The notes under the pieces were generated by a model. It had not been told where the DNA came from. It made no database searches and saw only the letters and a list, made by a program, of their open reading frames with translations. A stretch of 64,000 nt of DNA, from assembly GCF_020526085.1 (NCBI RefSeq), contig NZ_CP084874.1, positions 3,038,001 to 3,102,000 on the forward strand, in the 5' to 3' direction. Both the position numbers and the translations under genes were made by a program. The number at the start of each line of letters is the position of its first letter. The first letter of the stretch is position 1. Below are positions 23,934 through 35,015 of this stretch, in pieces. This stretch comes from Klebsiella africana (GTDB lineage Bacteria > Pseudomonadota > Gammaproteobacteria > Enterobacterales > Enterobacteriaceae).

Positions 23934-24344
23934 ATGCTAAAAATGATTGATGTTGTCGCGGCCATTATTGAACAGGATGGCCAGATTCTGCTGGCGCAGC
24001 GCCCGCCCCACGCCGACCAGCCGGGGATGTGGGAGTTCGCCGGCGGCAAAGTGGAGCCGGGTGAAAGCCAGCCGCAGGCGCTGGCCCGCGAACTGCAGGA
24101 GGAGATGGGCATCATCGCCCGCCCGGCTTGCTATATTGCCAGCCATCAGCGGGAAGTCTCCGGCCGCCGGATCCATCTGCACGCCTGGTGGGTGCCGCAC
24201 TTTCAGGGCATACCGCTGGCCCACTATCACAGTCAGCTGCGCTGGTGCCTTCCCACAGAAGCGCTGGCCCTCGATCTCGCCCCGGCCGATATTCCGCTGC
24301 TGCACGCCTTTATTGCCCAGCGCCCTACCCTTTCCGTCCGCTGA
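23934..24344 (+). CDS. nudG: CTP/pyrimidine nucleoside triphosphatase NudG
   Basis: 136 aa from MLKMIDVVAAII, aligning with E. coli MKMIEVVAAII; ATGs at 23928 and 23943 are alternatives since no ribosome site decides. Nudix box G-x5-E-x7-REUxEExGU is seen as GGKVEPGESQPQALARELQEEMGI. NudG hydrolyses 5-hydroxy-CTP, 5-methyl-dCTP and 8-oxo-dGTP, cleaning the nucleotide pool. The downstream E. coli gene ynjH is missing here. Confidence 0.93.
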   Translation: MLKMIDVVAAIIEQDGQILLAQRPPHADQPGMWEFAGGKVEPGESQPQALARELQEEMGIIARPACYIASHQREVSGRRIHLHAWWVPHFQGIPLAHYHSQLRWCLPTEALALDLAPADIPLLHAFIAQRPTLSVR

Positions 24345-24421
24345 TCCGCCCGCCGTCTCGTCATCGCTTTTAGTTATGACGAGCGAGCAATTATAAATTT
24401 TGTTGTCTGCTCAATTTTTCC

Positions 24422-24451
24422 TTGCTTGCCTAAGGATTAGCGGTGTTATAG
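24422..24451 (+). promoter_or_regulatory. Candidate gdhA promoter
   Basis: TTGCTT (24422-24427) and TTATAG (24446-24451) with an 18-bp spacer lie 76 bp before the gdhA start. The 180-bp nudG-gdhA region is A/T-rich. Klebsiella gdhA is repressed by Nac under nitrogen limitation; an exact Nac site could not be assigned by eye. Confidence 0.45.
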
Positions 24452-24526
24452 TCGGAAAATCGGTTTTTTCAAGGACCGAACCATAATAAATACATGCAAC
24501 CACAACCATAAGGGGAACTGATATCT

Positions 24527-25870
24527 ATGGATCAGACGTGCACTCTGGAAGGCTTTCTCACCCGCGTTCAACAGCGCGATCCTCATCAAACCGAATTTGC
24601 TCAAGCCGTCCGGGAGGTGATGACCACCCTGTGGCCTTTCCTTGAGGAAAATCCGCGCTATCGTCAGCTTGCTTTGCTGGAACGTCTGGTGGAACCGGAG
24701 CGCGTGATCCAGTTCCGCGTGGTGTGGGTTGACGACCGCAATCAGGTCCAGGTCAACCGCGCGTGGCGCGTGCAGTTCAACTCGGCCATCGGCCCGTATA
24801 AAGGCGGGATGCGTTTCCACCCGTCGGTTAACCTGTCGATTCTCAAATTCCTTGGCTTCGAGCAGACCTTCAAAAACGCCCTGACCACTCTGCCGATGGG
24901 CGGTGGGAAAGGCGGCAGCGATTTCGATCCTAAAGGCAAAAGCGATGGCGAAGTGATGCGCTTCTGCCAGGCGCTGATGACCGAGCTCTATCGCCACCTT
25001 GGCCCGGATACCGACGTACCGGCGGGCGATATCGGCGTCGGCGGCCGCGAAGTCGGCTTTATGGCCGGGATGATGCGCAAGCTCTCCAACAACAGCGCCT
25101 GCGTCTTCACCGGTAAAGGTCTCTCCTTTGGTGGCAGCCTGATCCGTCCGGAAGCCACCGGTTACGGCCTGATCTACTTCACCGAAGCGATGCTCAAACG
25201 CCACGGCCTCGGTTTCGAAGGCGCTCGCGTGGCGGTTTCCGGCTCCGGCAACGTCGCGCAATACGCCATTGAGAAAGCGATGGAGCTTGGCGCGCGGGTG
25301 GTCACCGCCTCCGACTCCAATGGCACCGTGGTTGACGAAGCGGGCTTCACCAAAGAAAAACTGGCCCGCCTGATCGACATTAAAGAGCGTGCCCACGGCC
25401 GCGTGGCCGATTACGCCCGCGAATTTGGCCTCACCTATCTTGAAGGCCAGCAGCCGTGGTCAGTGCCGGTGGATATTGCCCTGCCTTGCGCGACCCAGAA
25501 CGAACTGGACGTCGATGCCGCCCGCCAGCTGATTGCCAATGGCGTCAAGGCCGTGGCGGAAGGCGCCAACATGCCGACCACCATCGCCGCAACCGACCTG
25601 TTCCTGGAAGCCGGCGTGCTGTTTGCCCCGGGCAAAGCGGCCAACGCCGGCGGCGTGGCGACTTCCGGTCTGGAGATGGCGCAGAACGCCGCGCGCATGG
25701 GCTGGAAAGCGGAAAAAGTGGATGCCCGCCTGCATCACATCATGCTGGATATCCACCACGCTTGCGTGCAGTACGGCGGCGAAGCGAAGCAGACCAACTA
25801 CGTGCGCGGCGCGAACATCGCCGGTTTCGTGAAGGTTGCGGATGCCATGCTGGCCCAGGGCGTGATTTAA
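24527..25870 (+). CDS. gdhA: NADP-specific glutamate dehydrogenase
   Basis: 447 aa, the E. coli length. Aminates 2-oxoglutarate to glutamate when ammonia is plentiful. Substrate and catalytic lysines K92 (GPYKGGMRF) and K128 (PMGGGKGG), D168 region (VPAGDIGVGGRE) and the nucleotide fold VSGSGNVAQYA are clear. It is monocistronic: a stem-loop follows and the next gene is convergent. Confidence 0.97.
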   Translation: MDQTCTLEGFLTRVQQRDPHQTEFAQAVREVMTTLWPFLEENPRYRQLALLERLVEPERVIQFRVVWVDDRNQVQVNRAWRVQFNSAIGPYKGGMRFHPSVNLSILKFLGFEQTFKNALTTLPMGGGKGGSDFDPKGKSDGEVMRFCQALMTELYRHLGPDTDVPAGDIGVGGREVGFMAGMMRKLSNNSACVFTGKGLSFGGSLIRPEATGYGLIYFTEAMLKRHGLGFEGARVAVSGSGNVAQYAIEKAMELGARVVTASDSNGTVVDEAGFTKEKLARLIDIKERAHGRVADYAREFGLTYLEGQQPWSVPVDIALPCATQNELDVDAARQLIANGVKAVAEGANMPTTIAATDLFLEAGVLFAPGKAANAGGVATSGLEMAQNAARMGWKAEKVDARLHHIMLDIHHACVQYGGEAKQTNYVRGANIAGFVKVADAMLAQGVI

Positions 25871-25881
25871 CCGCCACCCTC

Positions 25882-25907
25882 CATCCCGGCGGCTACCCGC
25901 CGGGATG
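25882..25907. terminator. Stem-loop between gdhA and the quinone oxidoreductase gene
   Basis: Eleven-bp perfect stem CATCCCGGCGG / CCGCCGGGATG with loop CTAC. It has no U-run. It sits between convergent stops at 25870 and 25912. Confidence 0.6.
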
Positions 25908-25911
25908 CGTC

Positions 25912-26892
25912 TCACGACGTCATCGTTATCACCACTTTTCCCAGATGCTGACCACTGTCCAGACAGGCATGCGCCTCGGCAATCTCCGCCATCGGGTAGC
26001 TGGCGTAGATCAGCGGCTTGCATTTCCCTGCCTCTAGCAGCGGCCAGACGTGACGGTGCAGCGCCTCGGCAATCTGCTGTTTCTCCGCTGCCGTCCGGCC
26101 ACGCATGGTCGAGCCGGTGACGGTGGCTCGCTTGAGCATCAGGGTTTGAATATCAACCTCATGAGCGATTCGCCCGCCCATAAAGCCGATGATCACCAGC
26201 CGTCCATCCTTTTTCAGTAATCCAAGGTTGCGGTTAAAGTAAGGGCCGCCAACGATATCCAGAATGACATCGACTCCTTCATCGTGGGTCAGCTGGCTGA
26301 TTTTCTCCGCAAAATCATCGGTTTTGTAGTTAATCGCCGTAGCATAGGGACGCAGCGCAGCGATTTTTTCGTCCTGGCCAACGGTGGCATAGACGGTCAT
26401 CCCCAGCGCGTGGCACAGCAGGACCGCGGTGGTGCCAATCCCGCTGGCGCCGCCGTGCACCAGGATGCTTTCGCCAGGCTGCAGCTTACCCAGCAGGAAG
26501 ACGTTCGCCCAGACGGTGAAGAACGTTTCCGGGATGGCGGCCGCTTCGGTAAAGCTAAGGCCCGCCGGGATCGGCAACGTTTGGCCTGCCGGCACAGCGC
26601 AGTATTCGGCATAACCGCCGCCGTTGGTCAGCGCGCAAACGCGATCGCCGGGCGTAAACGCTGTGACCTGCGCGCCGACTTTTGCGACCACGCCCGCCAC
26701 CTCCAGGCCGGGCACGGGGGTGACGCCTTCAGGCATGGGATACAGACCCTGGCGCTGCAGAATATCCGGCCGGTTGACGCCCGCCGCTTTCACCTCGATG
26801 AGCACCTCATGCTCCCCGATAGTGGGGATCTCTCCTTCGCGGATCTGCAATACCTCCGGGCCGCCCGGTTGGCTGATAGCGATATATTTCAC
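25912..26892 (-). CDS. NAD(P)H quinone oxidoreductase, zinc-free MDR family (PIG3-like)
   Basis: 326 aa. MKYIAISQPGGPEVLQI is the classic QOR start; the catalytic-zinc cysteines of alcohol dehydrogenases are absent. The NADPH fold shows as LVHGGASGIGTTAVLLCHALG (about residues 142-162). Such enzymes reduce quinones or enones in the cytoplasm; the exact substrate is not predictable. It replaces E. coli ynjI between gdhA and topB. The 169 bp upstream of it, toward topB's stop, hold nothing recognisable except its own promoter. Confidence 0.88.
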   Translation of the reverse strand: MKYIAISQPGGPEVLQIREGEIPTIGEHEVLIEVKAAGVNRPDILQRQGLYPMPEGVTPVPGLEVAGVVAKVGAQVTAFTPGDRVCALTNGGGYAEYCAVPAGQTLPIPAGLSFTEAAAIPETFFTVWANVFLLGKLQPGESILVHGGASGIGTTAVLLCHALGMTVYATVGQDEKIAALRPYATAINYKTDDFAEKISQLTHDEGVDVILDIVGGPYFNRNLGLLKKDGRLVIIGFMGGRIAHEVDIQTLMLKRATVTGSTMRGRTAAEKQQIAEALHRHVWPLLEAGKCKPLIYASYPMAEIAEAHACLDSGQHLGKVVITMTS

Positions 26893-27061
26893 GGGTCCTC
26901 CTTATCGCCGGTGAAAGAAATGAGCAACAATATCGGGAAGGGCGAAGACGCGTTCAGGGGGAAAATAGTCAAGCCCTGCCCGGCTGTTTAGTGTAGACCA
27001 TTGGTCTGGCTGGCGGAGAAACGGTGGCCAGGGGAATCTCATCCTCGCGACCACCGGCGGG

Positions 27062-29008
27062 TTACTGCGGCGGCGGCGCGGTATCGTCTGCCGCTTTTTT
27101 GCCTTTCGGCTTGCCTTTACCTTTGCTGAACGGCTTTTTCGCCCCGCCCGGCGCCTCCAGGCCGCGGAACTGACGCACTGGCGTGCTCCGCGCCTGATCG
27201 ATCAGCTGGAACAGCGTCCCCACCAGGGGTTGCATAAAGTCCTGATAGCGGCACTGCTTTTCGCTGATCTGCGTCAGGACCGATTCCCAGTGGGCGGTCA
27301 TATCCGGGCGCGCAGCCATCTCCGGTAGGGAGTGAATCAGCGCCCGGCCGGCCTCTGAGGAGTGGATATAACGCCCCTTTTTGCTCAGGAAGCCGCGCTT
27401 AAACAGCAGCTCGATAATCCCTGCACGGGTCGCTTCGGTGCCGAGGCCGTCGGTGGCGCGGAGGATCTTCTTCAGATCTTTATCCTGCACAAAGCGGGCA
27501 ATCCCGGTCATCGCCGACAGCAGTGTGGCGTCGGTAAAATGGCGCGGCGGCTGGGTCTGACGCTCCACCACTTCGCCCTTCTCGCACAGCAGTTCATCGC
27601 CTTTGGCCACCACCGGCAGCGGCGTACCGTCGTTCTCTTCATCGCGCTCTTTGCTGCCGAGCAGCGTCCGCCACCCCGCCTCGGCCAGAAAACGCGCCTT
27701 GGCGACAAACTTGCCGTTGGCGATCTCGAGGTCAATCTGGCATTTGCGGAACACCGCGTCCGGGCAGAACTGCATCAGATACTGCCGGGCGATGAGAGTG
27801 TAAACCTTCGCTTCGTTATCGGTGAGCTTCACCTGGCTGCTGCGGGCGGTTGGGATAATCGCATGGTGCGCGTCGACCTTTTTATCATCCCAGCAGCGGT
27901 TGCGGCTCTCCGGATCCACCACCGGCTGCGGCAGCAGATCCGCCGCATGGACAGCAATCGCATTCAGCACCGCATGGCGGCCAGCAAAGTGCTCTTCCGG
28001 CAGGTAGCGGCTGTCCGAACGCGGATAGGTGATGAGTTTGTGAGTTTCGTACAGCTTCTGGCAAATATCCAGCACGTTCTGCGCGCTGAAGCCGAAACGT
28101 TTGGCCGCCTCAATCTGTAGCGCCGACAGCGAGAACGGCAGCGGCGCGGGTTCGGAATCGCGCTTATCGTTATAGCCGGTCACGATTGCCGGCTGGCCTT
28201 CGATGCGCTTAACCACATGCTCGGCCAGCGGACGATGCAGCAGGCGCCCTTCTTCATCCTGGTAAGGTTCGCAGGCTTCGCTCGGCACCCAGGTGGCGAT
28301 AAAGCGCTCTTCCTGCGGCGTGACGATATGCGCCTTCACGTCGAAGAAATCTTTGGCGACGAAGTTTTCAATCTCTTCATCGCGACGGACCACCAGGCCA
28401 AGTACCGGGGTCTGCACCCGCCCCACGGAGAGCACCCCCTGATAGCCGGCGTTGCGCCCCAGCAGGGTGTAGGCACGGGTCATATTGATGCCGTACAGCC
28501 AGTCGGCGCGGGCCCGCGCCAGCGCCGACACGCAGAGCGGCACGAACTCGCTGTTGGCGCGCAGGCGGTTGATCGCCCGCTCCACCGCCTGCGGGTTGAG
28601 ATCGTTAATCAGACAGCGCTGCACCTGCTGGCGCTTCTCCGGCGCCAGCTGCAGGTAATCGAGCACTTCGTCTACCAGCAACTGCCCTTCTCTGTCCGGG
28701 TCGCCGGCATGGATCACTTCCTGCGCCTCGCCAAGCAGACGCTTGATCACATTGAGCTGTTTGGTGACAGAGGGTTTTGGCTGCAGCTGCCATTTCTCCG
28801 GCACAATCGGTAGATCGTTGAGATTCCAGCGCGCATAGCGGCTGTCGTAGATGTCCGGCTGCGCCTGCTCCAGCAGGTGGCCGATACACCAGGTGACCAC
28901 CTGCCCGTTGCCGCACTCAATATAGCCATCGCCTTTGCGGTGCGGTTTAGGCAACACATCGGCGATAGCCCGACCGAGACTCGGTTTTTCTGCAATAAAC
29001 AACCGCAT
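27062..29008 (-). CDS. topB: DNA topoisomerase III
   Basis: 648 aa (E. coli 653) type IA enzyme. The TOPRIM motif DPDREGQ is at 103-109 and the active-site Y328 is in [11 protein letters not shown]. The C-terminus is a basic lysine/glycine tail ([14 protein letters not shown]). It decatenates replication intermediates and resolves recombination products. It starts 4 nt after the selD stop, so the two are probably cotranscribed and coupled. Confidence 0.96.
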   Translation of the reverse strand: MRLFIAEKPSLGRAIADVLPKPHRKGDGYIECGNGQVVTWCIGHLLEQAQPDIYDSRYARWNLNDLPIVPEKWQLQPKPSVTKQLNVIKRLLGEAQEVIHAGDPDREGQLLVDEVLDYLQLAPEKRQQVQRCLINDLNPQAVERAINRLRANSEFVPLCVSALARARADWLYGINMTRAYTLLGRNAGYQGVLSVGRVQTPVLGLVVRRDEEIENFVAKDFFDVKAHIVTPQEERFIATWVPSEACEPYQDEEGRLLHRPLAEHVVKRIEGQPAIVTGYNDKRDSEPAPLPFSLSALQIEAAKRFGFSAQNVLDICQKLYETHKLITYPRSDSRYLPEEHFAGRHAVLNAIAVHAADLLPQPVVDPESRNRCWDDKKVDAHHAIIPTARSSQVKLTDNEAKVYTLIARQYLMQFCPDAVFRKCQIDLEIANGKFVAKARFLAEAGWRTLLGSKERDEENDGTPLPVVAKGDELLCEKGEVVERQTQPPRHFTDATLLSAMTGIARFVQDKDLKKILRATDGLGTEATRAGIIELLFKRGFLSKKGRYIHSSEAGRALIHSLPEMAARPDMTAHWESVLTQISEKQCRYQDFMQPLVGTLFQLIDQARSTPVRQFRGLEAPGGAKKPFSKGKGKPKGKKAADDTAPPPQ

Positions 29009-29012
29009 CGAA

Positions 29013-30056
29013 TCAACGGATCTCGATCATGGGTCGCCCACCGCGGGCGGTCACCAGCTCGCCGATGGCGGCCAGCTTAATGCCGAACTCCGCCGCGGCG
29101 GCCTGTACTTCCGCCTCCGCTTCCGGGGTCACCGCCAGCAACAGGCCGCCAGAAGTCTGCGGATCGCACAGCAGATCCCGCCACTCTGTCGGCATCTCGC
29201 CCATCAGATGGCCGTAGCTGGCAAAGTTGCGCCCGGTGCCGCCCGGCACCGCGCCGGCGGCGATATAGTCCTCCACCCCCGGCAGTTTCGGGATATCGGC
29301 ATAGCGCAACTGCGCCTGCACGCCCGCCCCGCGGCACACCTCGCTGAGGTGACCGAGCAGGCCAAAGCCGGTGACGTCGGTCATCGCCTTCACCCCATCG
29401 ATGGCGGCAAACGCGGCGCCGGCGAGGTTCATCTGGCACATGGTCTCCGTCGCCAATCCCTGATGTTCCGGCTTGAGCAGCGATTTTTTCTCCGCGGTGG
29501 TCAGCACGCCGATCCCCAGCGGTTTAGTAAGATACAGTTTGCAGCCCGCCTGGGCGGTGCTGTTTTTCTTGATGCGCTCGGTGGGCACCACGCCGGTGAC
29601 CGCCAGACCGAAGATCGGTTCCGGAGCGTCAATGGAGTGGCCGCCCGCCAGCGCGATCCCGGCCTGCTGGCAGGCAAAGCGCCCACCCTCCACCACGTCG
29701 CGGGCGATTTCCGGCGCCAGGGTGTTGATCGGCCAGCCGAGGATGGCAATCGCCATAATCGGTTTCCCGCCCATGGCGAAAATATCGCTGATGGCGTTGG
29801 TGGCGGCGATGCGGCCAAAGTCGAACGGATTATCGACAATCGGCATAAAGAAATCGGTGGTGCTGACGACTGACGTGCCGTTGCCAAGATCGTAAACGGC
29901 AGCATCATCGCTGGTCTCGTTGCCGACAAGCAGGTTTGGGTCGACAAACTTCGCCTGCTCGCTCTGCAGGATAGTTTCCAGTACTTTTGGGGAAATCTTA
30001 CAACCACAACCGGCTCCGTGGCTGTATTGCGTTAAACGAATGGCTTGCTCGCTCAT
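29013..30056 (-). CDS. selD: Selenide, water dikinase
   Basis: 347 aa from the second of two ATGs spaced by one codon: AGGAG is directly against the first ATG but 6 nt from the second, and this gives the E. coli length. It makes selenophosphate from selenide and ATP for selenocysteine and selenouridine. The essential C17 and neighbouring K20 are in [11 protein letters not shown]; the catalytic residue is Cys, not Sec. ATP-binding Gly-rich loops ([20 protein letters not shown]) are intact. Confidence 0.96.
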   Translation of the reverse strand: MSEQAIRLTQYSHGAGCGCKISPKVLETILQSEQAKFVDPNLLVGNETSDDAAVYDLGNGTSVVSTTDFFMPIVDNPFDFGRIAATNAISDIFAMGGKPIMAIAILGWPINTLAPEIARDVVEGGRFACQQAGIALAGGHSIDAPEPIFGLAVTGVVPTERIKKNSTAQAGCKLYLTKPLGIGVLTTAEKKSLLKPEHQGLATETMCQMNLAGAAFAAIDGVKAMTDVTGFGLLGHLSEVCRGAGVQAQLRYADIPKLPGVEDYIAAGAVPGGTGRNFASYGHLMGEMPTEWRDLLCDPQTSGGLLLAVTPEAEAEVQAAAAEFGIKLAAIGELVTARGGRPMIEIR

Positions 30057-30216
30057 GGACATCTCCTGTCATTGCAATCCCGCTATGTTAGCGCCCAAAC
30101 GCCAGGGTGGTAAGTACGACAGTCTGAAATCGCGTATGGTTGCTCATTAAGCAGACAAAAAGCCGTTTTTGCGAGACACGGCAATTTTTTCCTCACCATT
30201 TTCACTTTTACTTAAA

Positions 30217-30235
30217 GATGACAGAAATGTGACAA
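30217..30235 (-). promoter_or_regulatory. Pho-box-like direct repeat upstream of the acid phosphatase gene
   Basis: The minus strand contains TGTCACATTTCTGTCAT, i.e. two TGTCA units 11 bp apart, the spacing of a PhoB box. It is reversed relative to the acid phosphatase gene that starts at 30282, and lies between it and selD. The repeat is seen directly; PhoB binding is inference. Confidence 0.35.
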
Positions 30236-30281
30236 CACAGGACTGTCTTCTCTGGAATGATTATGACGTAAGGAAATTCTA

Positions 30282-31028
30282 ATGAAAAAGCGTGTTCTTG
30301 CCCTTTGCCTGGCCAGTCTCTTCTCCGTTAACGCCTTTGCGCTGGTTCCCCCCGGAAACGATGTCACCACCAAGCCCGATCTCTACTATCTGACCAACGC
30401 CCAGGCCATCGACAGCCTGGCGCTGTTGCCACCCCCACCGGCGGTGGGCAGTATCGCATTTTTAAACGATCAGGCGATGTATGAGCAGGGACGTCTGCTA
30501 CGCAATACCGAGCGCGGGAAGCTGGCGGCAGAGGATGCCAACCTCAGCGCGGGCGGCGTGGCTAACGCCTTCTCCAGCGCCTTTGGCTCGCCGATCACTG
30601 AAAAAGACGCGCCGCAGCTTCACAAACTGCTGACCAATATGATTGAAGACGCCGGCGACCTGGCGACCCGCAGCGCGAAAGAGAAATACATGCGCATTCG
30701 CCCGTTTGCGTTCTATGGCGTCTCCACCTGCAACACCACAGAACAGGACAAGCTGGCGAAAAACGGCTCCTACCCGTCCGGGCATACCTCTATCGGCTGG
30801 GCCACCGCCCTGGTGCTGGCGGAGATCAACCCGCAGCGGCAAAACGAAATATTGAAGCGCGGCTATGAGCTCGGCGAGAGCCGGGTGATCTGCGGCTATC
30901 ACTGGCAGAGCGATGTCGATGCGGCGCGCATCGTCGGCTCCGCGGTGGTCGCTACGCTGCACACCAATCCGGCCTTCCAGCAGCAGTTGCAGAAAGCCAA
31001 AGACGAATTCGCGAAAAGGCAGAAGTAA
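30282..31028 (+). CDS. phoC: Class A non-specific acid phosphatase (PhoC/PhoN type)
   Basis: 248 aa with a Sec signal peptide ending NAFA-LVPP (after residue 20). It has the full class A/PAP2 signature K133-x6-R140-P141, P165-S-G-H168, and S200-R201-x5-H207-x3-D211. It releases phosphate from many organic esters in the periplasm. The family is typical of Klebsiella, Morganella, Salmonella and Shigella; E. coli K-12 has none at this site between selD and ydjA. Start: [12 protein letters not shown], with AAGGA 8 nt upstream. Confidence 0.9.
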   Translation: MKKRVLALCLASLFSVNAFALVPPGNDVTTKPDLYYLTNAQAIDSLALLPPPPAVGSIAFLNDQAMYEQGRLLRNTERGKLAAEDANLSAGGVANAFSSAFGSPITEKDAPQLHKLLTNMIEDAGDLATRSAKEKYMRIRPFAFYGVSTCNTTEQDKLAKNGSYPSGHTSIGWATALVLAEINPQRQNEILKRGYELGESRVICGYHWQSDVDAARIVGSAVVATLHTNPAFQQQLQKAKDEFAKRQK

Positions 31029-31046
31029 CGTCATCGCCGTTAAACT

Positions 31047-31265
31047 CCCGGATCCGGCGCCTGGCGCGCCTTATCCGGGCTACAAAAACCGCGATTGATT
31101 CGAATGGTAGGGGTTGTAGGCCGGGTCAGGCGCAAGCCGCCACCCGGCATAGAAGCAGCTCCGAGCCTGATGACATCGCCCGGCGGCGCTGCGCTTGCGC
31201 GGGCCTACAGACAGTCAGAGCCGAATAAGTAGGCCGGGTCAGGCGCAGCCGCCACCCGGCATAAT
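31047..31265. repeat. REP/BIME repeat cluster
   Basis: Four REP-like units alternate in orientation between the phosphatase gene and ydjA. Two near-identical units begin GTAGGCCGGGTCAGGCGC and end CCACCCGGCATA (about 31116-31151 and 31229-31263). Two inverted units end with CCGGGCTACA or CGGGCCTACA (about 31049-31085 and 31173-31209). Each can fold. Such BIMEs bind gyrase, IHF or Pol I in enterics and stabilise 3' ends. Confidence 0.85.
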
Positions 31266-31275
31266 AAGCACCGAC

Positions 31276-31971
<696 letters not shown>

Positions 31972-31994
31972 TTAGATAACGTTAGGGAGAAGAG

Positions 31995-33848
31995 ATGCGA
32001 ACCCTTTGGCGACTGATTGCCAGCTTTTTTAAATGGACGTGGCGGATACTCAACTTTATTCGCAAACTGGCTCTGAATGCGATCTTCCTGGTGCTGGTGC
32101 TGGTGTGTATCGGTATCTGGAGCCAGTTCAGCACCACCACCAGCGAACATGCCGCACGCGGCGCGCTGTTGCTGGATATTACCGGCGTGGTGGTGGATAA
32201 ACCTTCTGCCAGCAGCAAGCTCGGCGTGATTGGCCGCCAGCTGTTTGGCGCCAGCTCGGACCGTCTGCAGGAGAACTCTCTGTTCGATATCGTGCAGACC
32301 ATTCGCCAGGCGAAGGATGACCGCAATATCACCGGTATTGTGCTGGATCTGAAAAACTTCGTCGGCGGCGACCAGCCGTCCATGCAGTACATCGGCAAAG
32401 CGCTGCGCGAATTCCGCGACAGCGGCAAACCGGTCTATGCCGTCGGCAGCAGCTACAGCCAGGGACAGTACTACCTGGCGAGTTTTGCCAACAAAATCTG
32501 GCTCTCGCCGCAGGGCGAGGTAGACCTGCACGGCTTCGCCACCAATGGGCTGTACTACAAATCGCTGCTGGATAAGCTGAAGGTCTCCACCCATGTCTTC
32601 CGCGTCGGCACCTATAAATCCGCCGTCGAGCCATTCATCCGCGATGATATGTCCCCTGCTGCCCGCGAAGCGGACAGCCGCTGGATTGGCGAACTGTGGC
32701 AGAACTACCTCAACACCATTGCCGCCAACCGCCAGATCACCGCCCAGCAGCTCTTCCCGGGCGCCCAGGGCATTATCGATGGCCTGCGTAAAGTGGGCGG
32801 CGATACAGCGAAATATGCGCTGGACAATAAGCTGGTGGATGAGCTGGCGACCTCCACGGAAGTGGAAAAAGCGCTGACCAAACAGTTTGGCTGGAGCAAA
32901 GCGGATAACAATTATCGAGCGATCAGCTATTACGACTACAACGTGAAGACGCCGTCTGACCAGGGTTCCGCCATCGCGGTCATCTTTGCCAATGGCGCCA
33001 TCATGGACGGTGAGGAGACCCCGGGGAACGTCGGCGGCGACACCACCGCCGCGCAAATTCGCGATGCGCGCCTCGACCCGAAAATTAAGGCCATCGTTCT
33101 GCGCGTGAACAGCCCGGGCGGCAGCGTGACCGCCTCAGAAATTATCCGTGAAGAGCTGGCGGCAGCCAAAGCCGCCGGTAAACCGGTAGTGGTCTCGATG
33201 GGCGGCATGGCGGCGTCCGGCGGTTACTGGATCTCCACCCCGGCGGATTACATCGTGGCGAACCCAAGCACCCTCACCGGATCCATCGGTATCTTTGGGG
33301 TGATCAATACCGTGGAAAATACCCTCGGGTCGATTGGCGTCCACACCGACGGCGTCGCCACGTCGCCGCTGGCCGATGTCTCCAGCACCAAAGCGCTGCC
33401 GCCGGAAGTACAGCAGCTGATGCAGTTGAGCATAGAGAACGGCTATCAGCGCTTTATCACCCTGGTGGCCAACGCCCGTAAGAGCACGCCGGAGAAAATC
33501 GACCAGATCGCCCAGGGCCACGTCTGGACCGGGGAAGATGCCAAAGCCAACGGCCTGGTCGACAGCCTCGGCGATTTCGACGACGCGGTGGCCAAAGCCG
33601 CCGAGCTGGCGAAGCTGAAAACCTGGCACCTCAACTACTATCAGGAAGAGCCGACCTTCTTCTCGATGGTGCTGGACAGCCTGACCGGCTCGGTACGCGC
33701 CTCGCTGCCGGCGGCTATTCAGGCCTGGCTGCCTGCGCCGGTTGCCGCGGCGGCCGAGACGGTGAAAGCGGAGAGCGATAAGCTGGCGGCGTTCAACGAC
33801 CCGCAGAACCGCTATGCCTTCTGCCTGACCTGCGCCAATATTCGTTAA
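31995..33848 (+). CDS. sppA: Protease IV (signal peptide peptidase) SppA
   Basis: 617 aa (E. coli 618). An N-terminal membrane anchor (about residues 26-44) is followed by tandem S49 domains in the periplasm. The Ser-Lys dyad is intact across the two halves: K208 ([11 protein letters not shown]) and S408 ([10 protein letters not shown]). It degrades cleaved signal peptides. ATG at 31995 follows AGGGAGAAG. Confidence 0.96.
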   Translation: MRTLWRLIASFFKWTWRILNFIRKLALNAIFLVLVLVCIGIWSQFSTTTSEHAARGALLLDITGVVVDKPSASSKLGVIGRQLFGASSDRLQENSLFDIVQTIRQAKDDRNITGIVLDLKNFVGGDQPSMQYIGKALREFRDSGKPVYAVGSSYSQGQYYLASFANKIWLSPQGEVDLHGFATNGLYYKSLLDKLKVSTHVFRVGTYKSAVEPFIRDDMSPAAREADSRWIGELWQNYLNTIAANRQITAQQLFPGAQGIIDGLRKVGGDTAKYALDNKLVDELATSTEVEKALTKQFGWSKADNNYRAISYYDYNVKTPSDQGSAIAVIFANGAIMDGEETPGNVGGDTTAAQIRDARLDPKIKAIVLRVNSPGGSVTASEIIREELAAAKAAGKPVVVSMGGMAASGGYWISTPADYIVANPSTLTGSIGIFGVINTVENTLGSIGVHTDGVATSPLADVSSTKALPPEVQQLMQLSIENGYQRFITLVANARKSTPEKIDQIAQGHVWTGEDAKANGLVDSLGDFDDAVAKAAELAKLKTWHLNYYQEEPTFFSMVLDSLTGSVRASLPAAIQAWLPAPVAAAAETVKAESDKLAAFNDPQNRYAFCLTCANIR

Positions 33849-33856
33849 TACGCAGT

Positions 33857-33886
33857 GGCGGCCCCGTCCCCCGGGGCCGCCTTTTT
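33857..33886 (+). terminator. sppA terminator
   Basis: Ten-bp GC stem GGCGGCCCCG / CGGGGCCGCC with a 5-base loop followed by TTTTT, 9 nt after the sppA stop. Confidence 0.9.
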
Positions 33887-33986
33887 CCCTCTCCTGCCAG
33901 CACCGCCACAAAGCAAGCGACCGACGCTGTATTTTTTCCTGCGTCTCTTTATACTGCGCCTGTCTACGACCAACCTAAGCGATGCT

Positions 33987-35006
33987 ATGCAAAAAAAATC
34001 GATTTACGTTGCCTACACCGGTGGGACCATCGGTATGCAGCGCTCTGAACACGGCTATGTACCCGTTTCCGGCCATCTGCAGCGTCAGCTGGCGCTGATG
34101 CCTGAGTTCCATCGTCCGGAGATGCCGGACTTCACGATCCACGAATACCATCCGCTGATGGATTCCTCCGATATGACCCCCGAGGACTGGCAGCACATCG
34201 CCGACGATATCCGCAGCCATTACGAGGAGTATGATGGCTTTGTGATCCTCCATGGTACCGACACCATGGCGTTTACCGCCTCGGCGCTGTCGTTCATGCT
34301 GGAAAATCTCGGCAAACCGGTGATTGTGACAGGGTCACAAATTCCGCTGGCCGAGCTGCGTTCTGATGGTCAGATTAACCTGCTCAACGCCCTGTACGTC
34401 GCCGCCAACTACCCGATTAACGAAGTCGCGCTGTTCTTCAACAATCGACTATTCCGCGGCAACCGCACCACCAAAGCCCACGCCGACGGCTTCGACGCTT
34501 TCGCCTCGCCAAACCTCGCGCCGCTGCTGGAGGCCGGGATCCATATCCGTCGTCTCGGTACCCCGCCGGCGCCGCAGGGCAGCGGGGAGCTTATCGTGCA
34601 CCCTATTACCCCGCAGCCAATTGGCGTAGTGACGATTTACCCGGGCATCTCCGCCGACGTGGTGCGTAATTTCCTGCGCCAGCCGGTGAAAGCCCTGATC
34701 CTCCGCTCCTATGGCGTCGGCAATGCCCCGCAGAATGGCGAGTTTATTCAGGTACTGGCGGAAGCCAGCCAGCGCGGCATTGTAGTGGTCAATCTGACGC
34801 AGTGCATGTCCGGGAAGGTGAACATGGGCGGCTATGCCACCGGCAACGCCCTCGCCCAGGCGGGGGTCATCAGTGGTTTCGATATGACGGTGGAAGCGAC
34901 GCTGACCAAGCTACACTATCTGCTTAGCCAGCAGCTGGACGTTGACGCCATTCGCGCGGCAATGCAGCAAAATCTGCGTGGCGAACTCACCCCCGACGAA
35001 GCGTAA
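33987..35006 (+). CDS. ansA: L-asparaginase I (cytoplasmic)
   Basis: 339 aa from MQKKSIYVAYTGGTIGM; an open frame upstream is non-homologous. Low-affinity asparaginase with allosteric asparagine control in E. coli. Catalytic T14 (TGGTIG) and T91-D92 (HGTDTM) are seen. No signal peptide, so it is not AnsB. It is followed 9 nt later by pncA in a two-gene operon. Confidence 0.95.
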   Translation: MQKKSIYVAYTGGTIGMQRSEHGYVPVSGHLQRQLALMPEFHRPEMPDFTIHEYHPLMDSSDMTPEDWQHIADDIRSHYEEYDGFVILHGTDTMAFTASALSFMLENLGKPVIVTGSQIPLAELRSDGQINLLNALYVAANYPINEVALFFNNRLFRGNRTTKAHADGFDAFASPNLAPLLEAGIHIRRLGTPPAPQGSGELIVHPITPQPIGVVTIYPGISADVVRNFLRQPVKALILRSYGVGNAPQNGEFIQVLAEASQRGIVVVNLTQCMSGKVNMGGYATGNALAQAGVISGFDMTVEATLTKLHYLLSQQLDVDAIRAAMQQNLRGELTPDEA

Positions 35007-35015
35007 GGAGGACGT

